NCBI GenBank assembly: GCA_032988165.1
Contig: JANTQF010000298.1
Coordinates: 1 to 44,380, forward strand
Direction: 5' to 3'
Length of the DNA: 44,380 nucleotides
Source: Emmonsiellopsis sp. PD_33
Lineage: Eukaryota; Ascomycota; Eurotiomycetes; Onygenales; Ajellomycetaceae
The first letter of the stretch is position 1; the number at the start of each line of letters is the position of its first letter. Below the pieces are notes generated by a model. That model did no database searches, was not told the DNA's origin, and saw only the letters and a list, made by a program, of their open reading frames with translations. The translations under genes were made by a program, and so were the position numbers. Positions 10,563-21,247 of this stretch are shown here, piece by piece.

Positions 10563-13000
10563 TTGTTGCATGTGTAAAAGGGAGATGCAATATTGCCGTG
10601 GTTTGACGGCTATCTCGAGATACCCTATCTTGTCCGTATGTAACGGGGTTTGATTCGGTATAGGTCCCATTTCCCATAAATCTGAATCAATTGAGATCCG
10701 AGGAAGCAAGCCGCAGGTGTAACGGCATGCCTGTTCATTTTTCTGTTCGAATTTAAATATTCATAATTTATGTAGCTCGAATGAATTGGGTGTACGTGCA
10801 GCACGTCACAGGAAACGAAGCTTTCACTTCATCGTACGGTTGGGCCTGTTCCCGGTCAGCACGGTGTCACCCGAAGATAAAAGACTTCGTCTTATTTGGC
10901 AGCACAAGCACGTATCTACATTTCCGCGCTTCACAACGACACTCTCTGAGAACAGGAGGAACGGTAAATGTGGGAGATCAAGACTCAATTCCCAAGTGGC
11001 CGTCAGAGTAAGCGGTGAAATACCTGTAACATTTCGACGGCTGTGAAAAGGGGGTTGATACGGGTGGTGCACAGGTGGTATACATGACATTCTGACAGCC
11101 CCCATGACCTCATTTCAAAGCTGAGTTCCATTTCTGGGATGGCCATAGCGGCCAGTGTGCATTGTTATCAAGGTGGGAATCGTGATCCGCGGTAGGTCGG
11201 TAACCTGCAGCCCCTAAGTCGCGAATGATAACTAGAGGGTATCCGAAAGTGTGCATTCGCGTCCGAATTCTGGCAAATACCGGCTCCAAACATCTCAAGC
11301 CGGGTATTTAGATACCTCTATGTAGACACATTGAGAATACAAGAGTTACCAAACCATAGAACATGAACGACGGTGCTGGGACAGCTGGCAATGACCGAGT
11401 TAAGATGGATGTTTTTTCGAGAGCGGTTTGTCAATCCAACACCTCCTAGCGCGCGGTCCGACAAAAATCCGCCGCCGTCGATATCAACTACATCCCTTGA
11501 GCTGGTGGACGCAGTTCTTTGCCAATCTACTATGTCTTCTGTCTTTTCGCTCGACAGTCATTTCATTGGTGTACCAACTGTGCTATCCATGTATCTATGG
11601 GATTTATGGAACCTTTTCGACTCCTCCAGGAGCCATCAATTTGACCAATTTCTGCTAGTCATAAGCAACAACATCATGAGAAACGAAAGGATAGCAGGCT
11701 CATCCTATCCATAGATATGCCATACAGAAAACAATTATGAGGAACCAAATTGGTATATCCATTTGTGGGGTGGGTGGGGTAAGTGAGCTCTAAAAAGCCT
11801 CTGTCCTGAGCTGGGTTATTAAACTCTACGTCGTCACGGATGTAGCTATATCAAACCCCCCTCCCTTAAATCAAGAGCATACAGTTATGGGAATACTGAC
11901 ATTTTTCGGATCGAATTCAGGCACGAACACCACTGTATACTTCCAGGTGTGGTGATTTATACAGTTACGTTGCTTCGTTGCATGACCAGCACCGACTATG
12001 TACTTCATCTCCCGCAACAACATCAGAATTTTATTCTGCTTCCTTTTATTCCTACCCTATCTTTTAGATATTTTGTTAATTGACATGAACGCATTGAGGA
12101 CACGTTGAATGTGTCTCATTCTCCAGGAGAGACACCAGCCAGGGCTTCGTCCAACGGCAACCTCCCTCCTCCAGCACGACATACTTATCCTGCAAACCGG
12201 CGAGCGCTGCTTTACAATCGTTGTTCGTACTCTGAAAACAAGGAGTGCGTATCTCGGAATCATTCTTCTCTGGCAATCGGCAATCGCACTAGAAAGTTCA
12301 AGGCTCCATAGTCATCAGTATGGGTGGCACCTTCAAGGATATTTTCAAGTTCTGCTTAACTCCGTTGTGGGTGATTTCCAATTCATCGAGGGCTATCAAC
12401 ACGGGCACATCACCTCCCTTTACGCGAGTATATGGCCAACGAAGCATATTCGTTTTTGGATATCGACCCCTTTCATTTAGAAGTTAGGGTTGGTAGACTA
12501 TCGGTTGCTTAAGGGACGAAGGAAGGGGTGTCTTGAAGGCGCCGATGGCGACCAAAGGGGGATTTCAGGGGACAAGAGTTTCATTGTGGTTTAAACCATG
12601 ATGACTGAGTGGTCATCTCTTCCTTCCGCTGAGGAATGGGAAGGATGGACTGCTTTTATGTTCAATGGCCTGATCCGGAGTTCATCTGCTCCCTAGAACC
12701 AGTACGTATCATCCTCCCCCACCCCTCTCCTTTTACTGCATTCTATCATCCTGACATTAATCCTCTAACGAGCCCAGACCAACAGAGTGAGCTATCTCAA
12801 ACGACCATAGTGAATGTTAAAAATATGCTAGATGCTATTAAACAAACAAGAAAAGAAAAGCTATGTACAGCTACCATACACAAGGGATATAAACGAGCTA
12901 GAAAAGGTCTAACTACAACATGCAAAACACCAGCCAAGAATGAAACCCAAGAAATGAGTGAAGAGTTATTATATCTACCATCCCCCACCCATCATCATCA
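10563..13000. other. 2.4-kb intergenic region between GMC and IDO genes
   Basis: No gene is firmly supported. Short open frames near 10.8-11.1, 11.4-11.7 and 12.1-12.5 kb overlap on both strands. The most protein-like are two adjacent minus-strand frames at 12483-12298 and 12276-12076 (see findings). The right part is the 3' flank of the IDO gene. Confidence 0.45.
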
Positions 13001-14738
13001 TCACCAATGACACAACCCCCCCTCGCTCTCATCCATCGCCCACGTCCCCGCTAACCCAACAACCTCCACCTTCCCATCAGCATGCTCATCCAACTTCCCC
13101 AACGCCGCAATCCCAATATCCGCCGGCCCGTTACTCAACAACCGCTTCGCCCACGCGTCAATAGCCGGCTCCCCCGTCTCATCCCGTGCCTGCTTCAGGA
13201 ACGGAATCAGCGCCGTCCCGCCTGTCCCCCGCAGCTTGGTGCTGCCGGGCTTTATACCCATGCCTTTAACGCTACCGCTACTACTGGCACCAGCGTTAGG
13301 CGCATGAAGCGGCCGTGCAATATTGACCGGACGAGTACTACCCGGCGCAGCCCGCGGACTAACCGAGCGAGTGTGCCCGCGCGACTCGCGCGATTTGATA
13401 ATGATGTACCTTGAGACCATCTGGATATGTTTATCGCGGAGGGCGCGGAGCATTGCCAGACACGAGTCGTAGGCGATGGAGAGGGCGCGGTCCGCGCGTC
13501 GCTCGTCGACGAATTCGCGGATGTTGGCGACGTTGGCGACGTGTTCGAGGAACCGCCGGTGCGGGCCGGGCATGTACGAGCGCATTTCCATGAGGAAGTT
13601 GTGTCGCTTTTTAGGCGCCTGGCCGAGACTGCTTGTGGCTTCGTCGTCGCCGGAGGATGAGGAGGTGTGGTTGGGGTGATGGTGGTGGGTGGGCTTTTCG
13701 CCTGTGGGCCGGTGCTCGATTCCTAGGACGATGTCGAAGAATTGGATTAGCGAGCTCTGCGCGGCGCTGCCGCCGTGGTAGTGTCTGTGGGACTGGGTGG
13801 GTGTGTCGTCGTCGTAGAGGACGCCGTGGGGCAGGCCTGCTTCGGCCATGTTCTTGCTGCCGGCGAGAAAGGGGCGGATGCGGTGGTAGAAGACGTGCGG
13901 ATCGCAGTTCTCGTACATGCGCTGTAGTAATGTGCCTAGTTCATCCAATCGTTCGGCGAAGGCGTGCAGGCATTCGATTACTAGGGGGGTGTTTCCGCGG
14001 CGGGCGGCGGCGATGGCCTTGAGCATTAGGGGGAGCGTGGGGGCGCCGCGGGCCTCGATGGCCACGGAGACTAGGTAGAACCATTGCTCGTCTAGCGAGC
14101 CGGTGAAGGTTGAGATGGAGGCGAGGTTGTCGAGGGTGTCAGCGGGCTCGTCGGGGAAGATAGGCTTGTGGTTCCAGAGGACAACGGTGGAGTAGGTGGC
14201 GACTGGGGGGAGTTCGAGATGTAAGGAGACTTTTAGGAGCGGAATTGAGATGGATGGGGGGATTATCTAGTAGTTGTAATGTTAGTGGGCGTTTAATTTT
14301 TGTTGGTAGAATAGTGCAGATATAGATCTAGAGATCAATATATAAAAAAAAAAGGGGGGGGCGGGGCAAATACCCTCCCCCACCTTTTGCTCCCGCTCCA
14401 CCCCTCCACCCATCTACCAAGAAAAATTTATATAAATCGATACATACCTCAGCCGGCACATCCCCGCCCCAGATGTATCCATGCAGCATAAATCCCAACA
14501 GCACATATGCCCTGCGCCACTCGTTTTCCGTCCTCAGGTTCGCCGTCGACAATACAGGCAGGGATTTGACGGTGGCCCGCAGGCGCTGGCTGAGCAGCAG
14601 GGCCTGCAAATTGGCCACGACGGCCTCCCATTTCTCATAGTAAGGGTCTGGGAGGTGCTGGAGCGGGGTTTCAGGAGGGAGGAAGCCTTTATCCGGGGAT
14701 ATGCCGTAGTCGGGGAGGGAGGGGATGGGTGGGATCAT
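13001..14738 (-). CDS. IDO: Indoleamine 2,3-dioxygenase (IDO family)
   Basis: Exons 14738-14448 and 14266-13001 encode 518 residues. The 181-nt intron has a GTATGT donor and a CTAG acceptor. IDO hallmarks are clear: IPSLPDYGISPDKGFLPP at the N-terminus, PPSISIPLLKV.LHLELPPVATY after the intron, GGSAAQSSLIQFFDIVLG, MRSYMPGPHRRFLEHV, and the proximal haem-ligand histidine His377 in RDKHIQMVSRYI. The enzyme opens the indole ring of L-tryptophan to N-formylkynurenine, the first step of the kynurenine pathway to NAD (the yeast equivalent is BNA2); fungi often carry several IDO paralogues. A low-complexity, His/Ser-rich insert (HHHHPNHTSSSSGDDE) interrupts the catalytic domain before the MRSYMPGPHRR motif. 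The C-terminus after GGTALIPFLKQARDET is extended. No targeting signal is seen; cytosolic is likely. Confidence 0.9.
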
Positions 14739-16944
14739 GTCTGCCGGGGCGGGTGGTGTTTAACACCGGCGGGCAGCGAAAGGAGGAGAGAAGAGGGAAA
14801 AGGAGGAAGCGGAGGGGTAGAGGGGCGGTGTTCAAGCGGAAGAGGTTTATAAGACGGGCATATAGCAACCAGGGGAGGAGGGGAGTCCCCGGTATGTATG
14901 ACTCCGCGTATGGAATATATGAAGAAAGGCTAAACGAGGTTGCCACTCACACAGGATAAAAGAATAGGAGAATGATATTCCAAGAGAAAGAAGAGAATAT
15001 TCATACAATTCCCGAAGAGAAAGAAAGAAGAGCAGAATAAAAATACAAAACCGAGTATAAAACGTCAATTAGTCAGGCCCGGTATACAGGCGGGATGGAT
15101 GTTGGTCACGATCAAACATCTCCGCCACAGCCGGTTGATAACTGACAAACTTCAAGAAATTCTTACTTGATCACTCCTATGATCTATCTTACCCCCTTGT
15201 CCCTCTCTGGAATTAAGTCCGATGCTTGACCACATTTATTTTCTCATTCACACGGCTAATTGATCAAATCAAAGCAACCCCGGCTAGACGTGGGGAACAG
15301 TAACCCTACATCCAGACAAATATGCCCCTCCAGCTCCTATCCATCCCGATAGCCCAAGCTCAGTTCTCGAGGTCTTGTGTCTGGTTGCGTCTAACTTTTC
15401 CAGTTTCCCCCCTCTTGGCGTCGGCGGAAAGAAAAGGCTAGACAAGGGGGGCATCCGAGTCTGCAAGGGCGCAGAAAAAGAAAATAATAGGAAAAAGAGA
15501 ACAAGACGAAAAGAAGAAATAGGAACTGATGACATCAATAAAGAGGGGCGGGACAGGATCTAGATGATGCAATATTCTAGCTTGATTACCCGCTATATCC
15601 CTTCCAAGGTTCTCTTAGCTAGTTATTATATATGGGCCAGGCCTGCAGAGTATATAGAAGTGGATTGCTAACACGATTATCTCATACTATGGACAACATC
15701 CTTCACCGAAATGTGGGGGTTTCTAACTTCTTGCAACCATAAACTACTTAATAACAAGCTTCCTAGAATGTATCTTTGCATCCATAGCCCACAGGCTGGC
15801 CCATAATCATGAACTATAAACAGCACCACCACCGCAGACGAACAGCCTTTCCTTTCCCCCCTCTCTCCCCTCCCTCTCTCAACATATATTCCCGATCCCA
15901 TGTGCCAGCTATTCAAGGATACCCAAAACAAAAAAGCAAGATTACAGGAATGCGCAGCTTGCCGCAGATACCCATTACCCATCACTGCCGAGGATAGACA
16001 TCCAATCGGTTCCCTATGAACCGGTGTGCTCGTGCCCATGCTTTTGGGCCGAACCGGGACTTGAGCTGGCAAGCCAAGTAATTTCATACATGCTGCGTAA
16101 AGTTGGTCGTGGTTGTAGTAGCACCGCAGCAGGAAGTATATCGCGTGACTTGAATGGGTAGTAAGCTTCTATGTGAGCTATATCTAAGAAACTGAGACCT
16201 GCAGGCTGCAGGGCGATTGTAAGCGAGCGGTGCCTACGGGATGGTTGGAGGTTTTATTGGCGAGTCTCATCGGGGAATTGTTGTTGGAGTGCCAGGTATA
16301 TCCAGGCTGCACGTACAACATTGGAAGTAGTAAGTCACGGAGGAGTTAAAAGTGCTAATGATGGCTCGATGACTAGTTAGTGTAAGCTAAACTCATAGCT
16401 TCCTCTGTCCGCGTGTATGGGCTTGATGTATCAGAACCCACCGGGCCGAGGATGCTTTTCGTCCGTTGCGGAGAGAACTAGATCACACGGGAAATCATAC
16501 TCGTCCATCTGACAAATCATTCGTGTATACGTTATATACAATTCGATTCTGTCAAAGGTGAGATGGACATGATCGGATGGAAAAAAAAAAGGGAAATAAA
16601 CAAAGCGCATTTCTCATCGCCTGTCATCATATCCTAGCCCGTTCCATTCAGCCCGCTTTTTAGTAAAGCAGAGGTAAGAAAAAAAATAATTATAAATACA
16701 CGGAAACTCAGTCCAATTGTGGTAGACATTGGAACAAAAAGTATGAAAAATACATCGCTCGAAGAAAACAACGCCTGATATATGTGACTAGACGGGGGAC
16801 AAACGTCAAAGGAGTGGGGGGGGGGGGGATGGTTCAGATAGATGGCGTGAGGTATTGGGTATGAGGTACGTTTGAGGTATCAAAATGGGAGCCACATAGG
16901 GAAATAAAAGGTTCTGGTAAAAAAAGGGACATCACATCCACCCC
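14739..16944. other. 2.2-kb intergenic region between IDO and NFS1
   Basis: It holds the IDO promoter (left) and the NFS1 3' flank (right). The open frames here (for example minus 16087-15677, 136 codons) are compositionally odd and unsupported by motifs. A G-homopolymer of about 13 bases lies near 16816-16828 and AT-rich runs near 16590-16700. No RNA gene is recognised. Confidence 0.5.
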
Positions 16945-18743
16945 TTAATGCTGACTCCACTCGATCGTATTCAAATCCACCCCCTCCTGCACCAGCTCCC
17001 ACAGAGGACTCAGCTCTCTCAAGAACGTCACCCGATCCCTCACGGCCCTGAGCACATAATCGATCTCGCTCTCAGTCGTGAACCGTCCAATGCCAAAGCG
17101 GATACTGCTGTGCGCGCTCTCATCGCTATTTCCAAGCGCCCGGAGCACGTAGCTGGGCTCCAGGGAGGCGGATGTGCAGGCGCTACCGGAAGACAGGGCA
17201 ATGTCCTTGAGGGCCATGAGGAGGGATTCGCCCTCGACGTATGCGAAGGAGACGTTGACGCAGCCCGGGTAATGCTTCTCGCGGTCGCCGTTTAGAGTGG
17301 TGTGTTCCATGGATAGGAGGCCGTTGAGGAGTCGAGTGGATAGGGCATGGATGCGTTTGGTGTCATACTAAATTCAAAGAGTCAGTGACCTGTGCCCATA
17401 GAGTAGACGAAACGGACATTGTGACGGGGCATTGATAATAGAAAGAATGGAATCCGAAACCAGAATCATAACCCCTGCTACGTAAATCAAAAAGTGCTGG
17501 CAAACACAGCAGAAGCCGTGCAGCTACAAGCCGGCAGCTCTCAGAAATGAATATCGTAAAGCGTTTAATCCTCTCAGGTGCGGATGTAAAAGGCAATGCA
17601 GAAGCCAAATAGTCACAACGATGGAACGTAAAGGAATGACGATATGCTTACCTCCATCTCCTCCTTCGCAATCCTACACGCCTCTCCAAAGCCAACAACA
17701 AGATGGGGCGCGAGAGTTCCACTCCGCAACCCTCTCTCCTGCCCACCACCGGTGATAATGGGGTCAAGACGAACCCTCGGCCGCCGTCTGACGTAACAAG
17801 CTCCAACACCTTTCGGCCCATAGATCTTGTGTCCAGAAATCGACAGCAAATCCACATTCCACGCATTGACATCGATAGGGATTTTCCCGACCGCCTGCGC
17901 AGCATCAGTGTGGAAAAACACCTTCTTCGACCGACACAGAGCGCCAATCTCCTTCATCGGCTGGATCACGCCAATCTCATTGTTGACAGTCATGATGCTA
18001 ACGAGCGCCGTATCTGGCCTCATCGCAGCCTCCAGATCCTCCAGCCTGATCAGCCCATTACTCTGCACGGGCAGATACGTGATATCAAACCCTTCGTCCG
18101 ACAAATGCCGACACGAATCCAGCACACACTTGTGCTCCGTCTGCGTGGTGATGATATGCTTCTTCTTCCCCGACCGGCCAAAAAACCTCGCCACACCCTT
18201 GATGCTCATATTATTACTCTCCGTCGCGCCGCTGGTGAAAATGATCTCCTTGCCATCTGCCCCGATCAGATCCGCAATATACTCGCGGGCCTGATCCGTC
18301 GCCTTCTCCGTCTCCCAGCCGTACGCGTGCGTCCTCGAGTGCGGATTGCCATAGAGGCCTGTGAGGAATGGGAGCATGGCGTCAAGCACGCGTGGATCGG
18401 TCGGGGTCGTCGCCTGCATGTCGAGATAGATGGGTCTCGCCCCTTCATCGAGGACGGTGGCATGCTTGAGAATCCCAGCGGAGGGACTCATCATCGCGTC
18501 TCCAGTTACGGTGGATCCGGGAAGAACAACGTCCTGCGGCCGGGTGCCCGTCTGCTCCATGAACGCCTTCTGTTCGGCCTTGATGGCCGTGTCCACGGTA
18601 GCCTGTGCTTTCGCCGGCTTGGACTCCGAGGCATAGTACCGTCGGCTCGCAGCGGCTGAGGCCAGGCGGGGCCGGACGACGGCGCATCGTCGTGAGCCCG
18701 CACGAAGCGCCTGTCTCAATACTGAAGGTCCGAGAGATGTCAT
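16945..18743 (-). CDS. NFS1: Mitochondrial cysteine desulfurase NFS1
   Basis: Exons 18743-17652 and 17367-16945 encode 504 residues, the normal size. The intron (17368-17651) is long, 284 nt, with a GTAAGC donor and a TTTAG acceptor. The N-terminus is Arg/Ala/Ser-rich and acid-free, ending RRYYAS, a typical mitochondrial presequence. PLP-enzyme features are present: His204 in QTEHK, the Schiff-base Lys306 in SISGHKIYGPKG and the catalytic Cys428 in SSGSACTSASLEPSYVLRALG. NFS1 takes sulfur from L-cysteine as a persulfide and passes it to the ISCU scaffold (with Isd11 and frataxin) for Fe-S cluster assembly, and to tRNA thiolation. Exon 2 alone carries the mobile cysteine loop, so an unspliced message would stop before it (after SSFLYVPSL) and be inactive. 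Confidence 0.96.
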
Positions 18744-19457
18744 TGTGATTGGAGGTGGGGAGGGGAGGTCGAGGTTGGATGGAATTAAGGCTGATGGAGC
18801 TGGGAAAATTCGATCTGATAATGTGGGGAGCGGCTGACAAATGGCTGCGGCAAATTTACCCCGAAACCGGAGTTAATGCATCACGTGACTGGTTTCTTAT
18901 CAGATCGACGCCAAGCCATCGGACATGGCAACAACATCACCGAGCAACAAAGCATTGATGGTGTGCGAATACTAACTCCGAGCAGATATCCTGGCTCTCG
19001 TTGAGTTTCTAGCTATGGATGTGGCATTTTGACGTGTTACTAGAAAGAGGCAAGTCTTTCTTTTGCTAGGCTACGGAGTACAACATCCGCCGCCAGCGTT
19101 GCGCCATCCAGGGGTGATTCATCAGCTTTCATGGTGTTAAACCACAAAAAGGATCACCTTAGGACGGAGGCCACTTATATGACATTTGTTTCTGGTACGT
19201 GGGCAGTACAGTGGGAGTCCCTTATGAAGACTATCCCCTTTACTAAACACATTCGAATGTTTGGCCAAATGCATCGATGCCTAATGTATAGCAGTTATAG
19301 CAATATCGTCCTCTCGCGCCATCAAATCCGCTCGCCAACCTGGAACTATCCCTGGCATCATACTAGATATAATTTTGACAATTCTGCAGCCAACCTTGTT
19401 GACAAAACTAGAAATAAAGAAAGAAAGGAAATTCCGAGTTTCTTGTTCATTGATGGC
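18744..19457. other. Intergenic between NFS1 promoter and BBE-like gene 3' end
   Basis: No gene is supported. The left part is the NFS1 promoter side; a 142-codon plus-strand open frame (19131-19559) overlaps the BBE-like 3' end and looks random. Confidence 0.5.
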
Positions 19458-21247
19458 TCACAGAGGAGGAATGAACATCCCTTTGTTCAGTCTACCCTTC
19501 GGATCATACTCCGTCTTGAGGCGACGCAACTTCTCGTAGTTGGCGCCGTATATCTATAATGTGCTCATTAGTCTCTTGGGTGGCATATGACGGGCACTAA
19601 ACTGGAAGGGAGAACCCCGCCAGCGGAAATTCGGATGCTTACCTGGCTCAAATCATTAAACTGGTGTAACGCAACCGGCAGATACTGATCAGCCGTATGG
19701 CCAGGATCTATCTCTCCAGCACCCTCGTCCAAAACCTTCACGACCAACTCGGTCGAGCAATCCGCTCCAGGCATAAACCCTGAACCCAGCAGCAGCATAT
19801 GCTTAGGCGTTGAGTGAGGCCAGGCCGTCATAGAAGGTCCCCCAGAAGATGTGAATCCATTCTACGCAGGCGATTAGTAAATTAGAGCTTGACTCTTCGT
19901 TTGGCCGAAGGCATGGAGAGAAAACGACGCGGTGCATTACGAACCTTTCCAATAACCTCCAATATAGCCACTGTGCCCGCCCCAAGAGCCGGGTTTGTTT
20001 TTACAGCCCGCTCAACGAATTCGACCATGCGAACGACGAAGTCAGGGTCGATATTGTCAACTAACGGACTAGAAAGCAATTCAACAAAGCCTACGAGGGG
20101 CGATTGAGCTAAGAGCACAGACACGTTAGCTTCATGGTATTCTACTAATTTGGGGCTATACACACCTTGCATATCATTCATTCCCTGGATATCAACCTCC
20201 TTGGTCATATCCATCGCCCCCTCGATATCAAAAGCCCACTTGAACCCCGCTTCACTCCGTCCATGTTCCTCCCCATTCGCATCGAAGATAAGCAACCCAA
20301 CACTTGGCTCCGCAATCCCACCCTTGGCGGTCCGGGATTCAAAGTCCGTAGCCATAATATGCACTGAAAGTTTCGGGTCCGTGAATCGGTTGATGAAATC
20401 TGATACTCCCTGGGACACGGCTTTGATTGAACTCCTGGGATAAATGATCATTCCGCCATGTATCTTTCCCGAGTAGCGATAGAGCTTGATTTTCACGGCG
20501 CAAAGGACTGCAAGTCAAGTTCTTCTGGGTTAAAACAGATTACAACACCAACAGGGCGGGGGGATATAATGAACTCACCTCCAAAATTCCCCCCTCCACC
20601 ACGCAGCGCCCAAAGGAGATCCGGCTCCGTCGATGCCCAAATGAGTCTCCCATCCGGCAGCGCAACCTGGGCGTCAAGGAAGTTTTTAGGATCTGCGCCA
20701 AACCCATGCTCACCAGTGAACCAAGACCGTGCAGCGAAAATAATCGACCCCGCAACGCCCACAAAGGGGCCCGTAGTGCTCAAAACTATAATAAAGGAAA
20801 CATCAGCCACACATCCCACAACCAAGAATACAACCACCCAAAAGCCAAAGGGACCGGGGAAACCGAACCCGTAAACCCCTCCGCAACCTCCTTGACCTTC
20901 CTATCCACATCCCCCCACGTCTGTCCCGCGCCAATAGTCACAGTCTCTCCCTTCCTATCAATCTCAAACCCATCAAAAGCCTTCAAACTCAGCACCACAT
21001 CCTGGGTCCCCGCACTCCCATTCCCACCAGTTCGAACAGCAAAGTCTAGATCTGAGTCGCAAAGATACTTCACGGACTTTTGCAGCGTGGTGGTCGACTT
21101 GGGACGAACGACGAGAAGGGGTTTGGGGTTGTTGTATGAAGACCAATAGTGAGTTTCAGCATCGTAGGCTGCAGAGCCGGGCTGGAGGAGCTCGTCATCT
21201 GCGAGGAAGCTGCGCAGGGCTGGGATATGATCGGAAAGGGGTGTCAT
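19458..21247 (-). CDS. BBE-like FAD-linked oxidoreductase with degenerate flavin site
   Basis: Six exons (21247-20869, 20785-20579, 20507-20166, 20108-19945, 19861-19643, 19553-19458) join in frame to 468 residues. The introns (83, 71, 57, 83 and 89 nt) are GT..AG with good branch sites. Family features: RPKSTTTLQKSVKYL, IGAGQTWGDVDRKV, HGFGADPKNFLDAQVALPDG, WALRGGGGNFG, and the C-terminal berberine-bridge (BBE) ending NYEKLRRLKTEYDPKGRLNK. Known members attach FAD through a His (GGH) and often a Cys (CPTVG). Here these positions are Asn76 (RTGGNGSAG) and Gly132 (TTGPFVGVAG), and the usual GGG flavin loop reads SIIFAARSW. No signal peptide. It may bind FAD non-covalently, bind it poorly, or be a pseudoenzyme. 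The splice donor of intron 1 (GTTCGG) is the weakest part of the model. Confidence 0.78.

Noticed and set aside
12598..12695. Short plus-strand frame, Trp-rich, at 12598
   Set aside because: Only 32 codons before a stop, no clear intron to extend it, and no family match.
13411..14022. Plus-strand Arg/Gly-rich open frames
   Set aside because: Antisense shadows of the GC-rich IDO exon.
15677..16087. 136-codon minus-strand frame in the IDO-NFS1 gap
   Set aside because: Composition looks random, no motif, no splice-supported extension.
17703..18659. 318-codon plus-strand open frame
   Set aside because: It is antisense to NFS1 exon 1, which has full family motifs; the frame is a codon-bias shadow rich in Arg, His and Pro.
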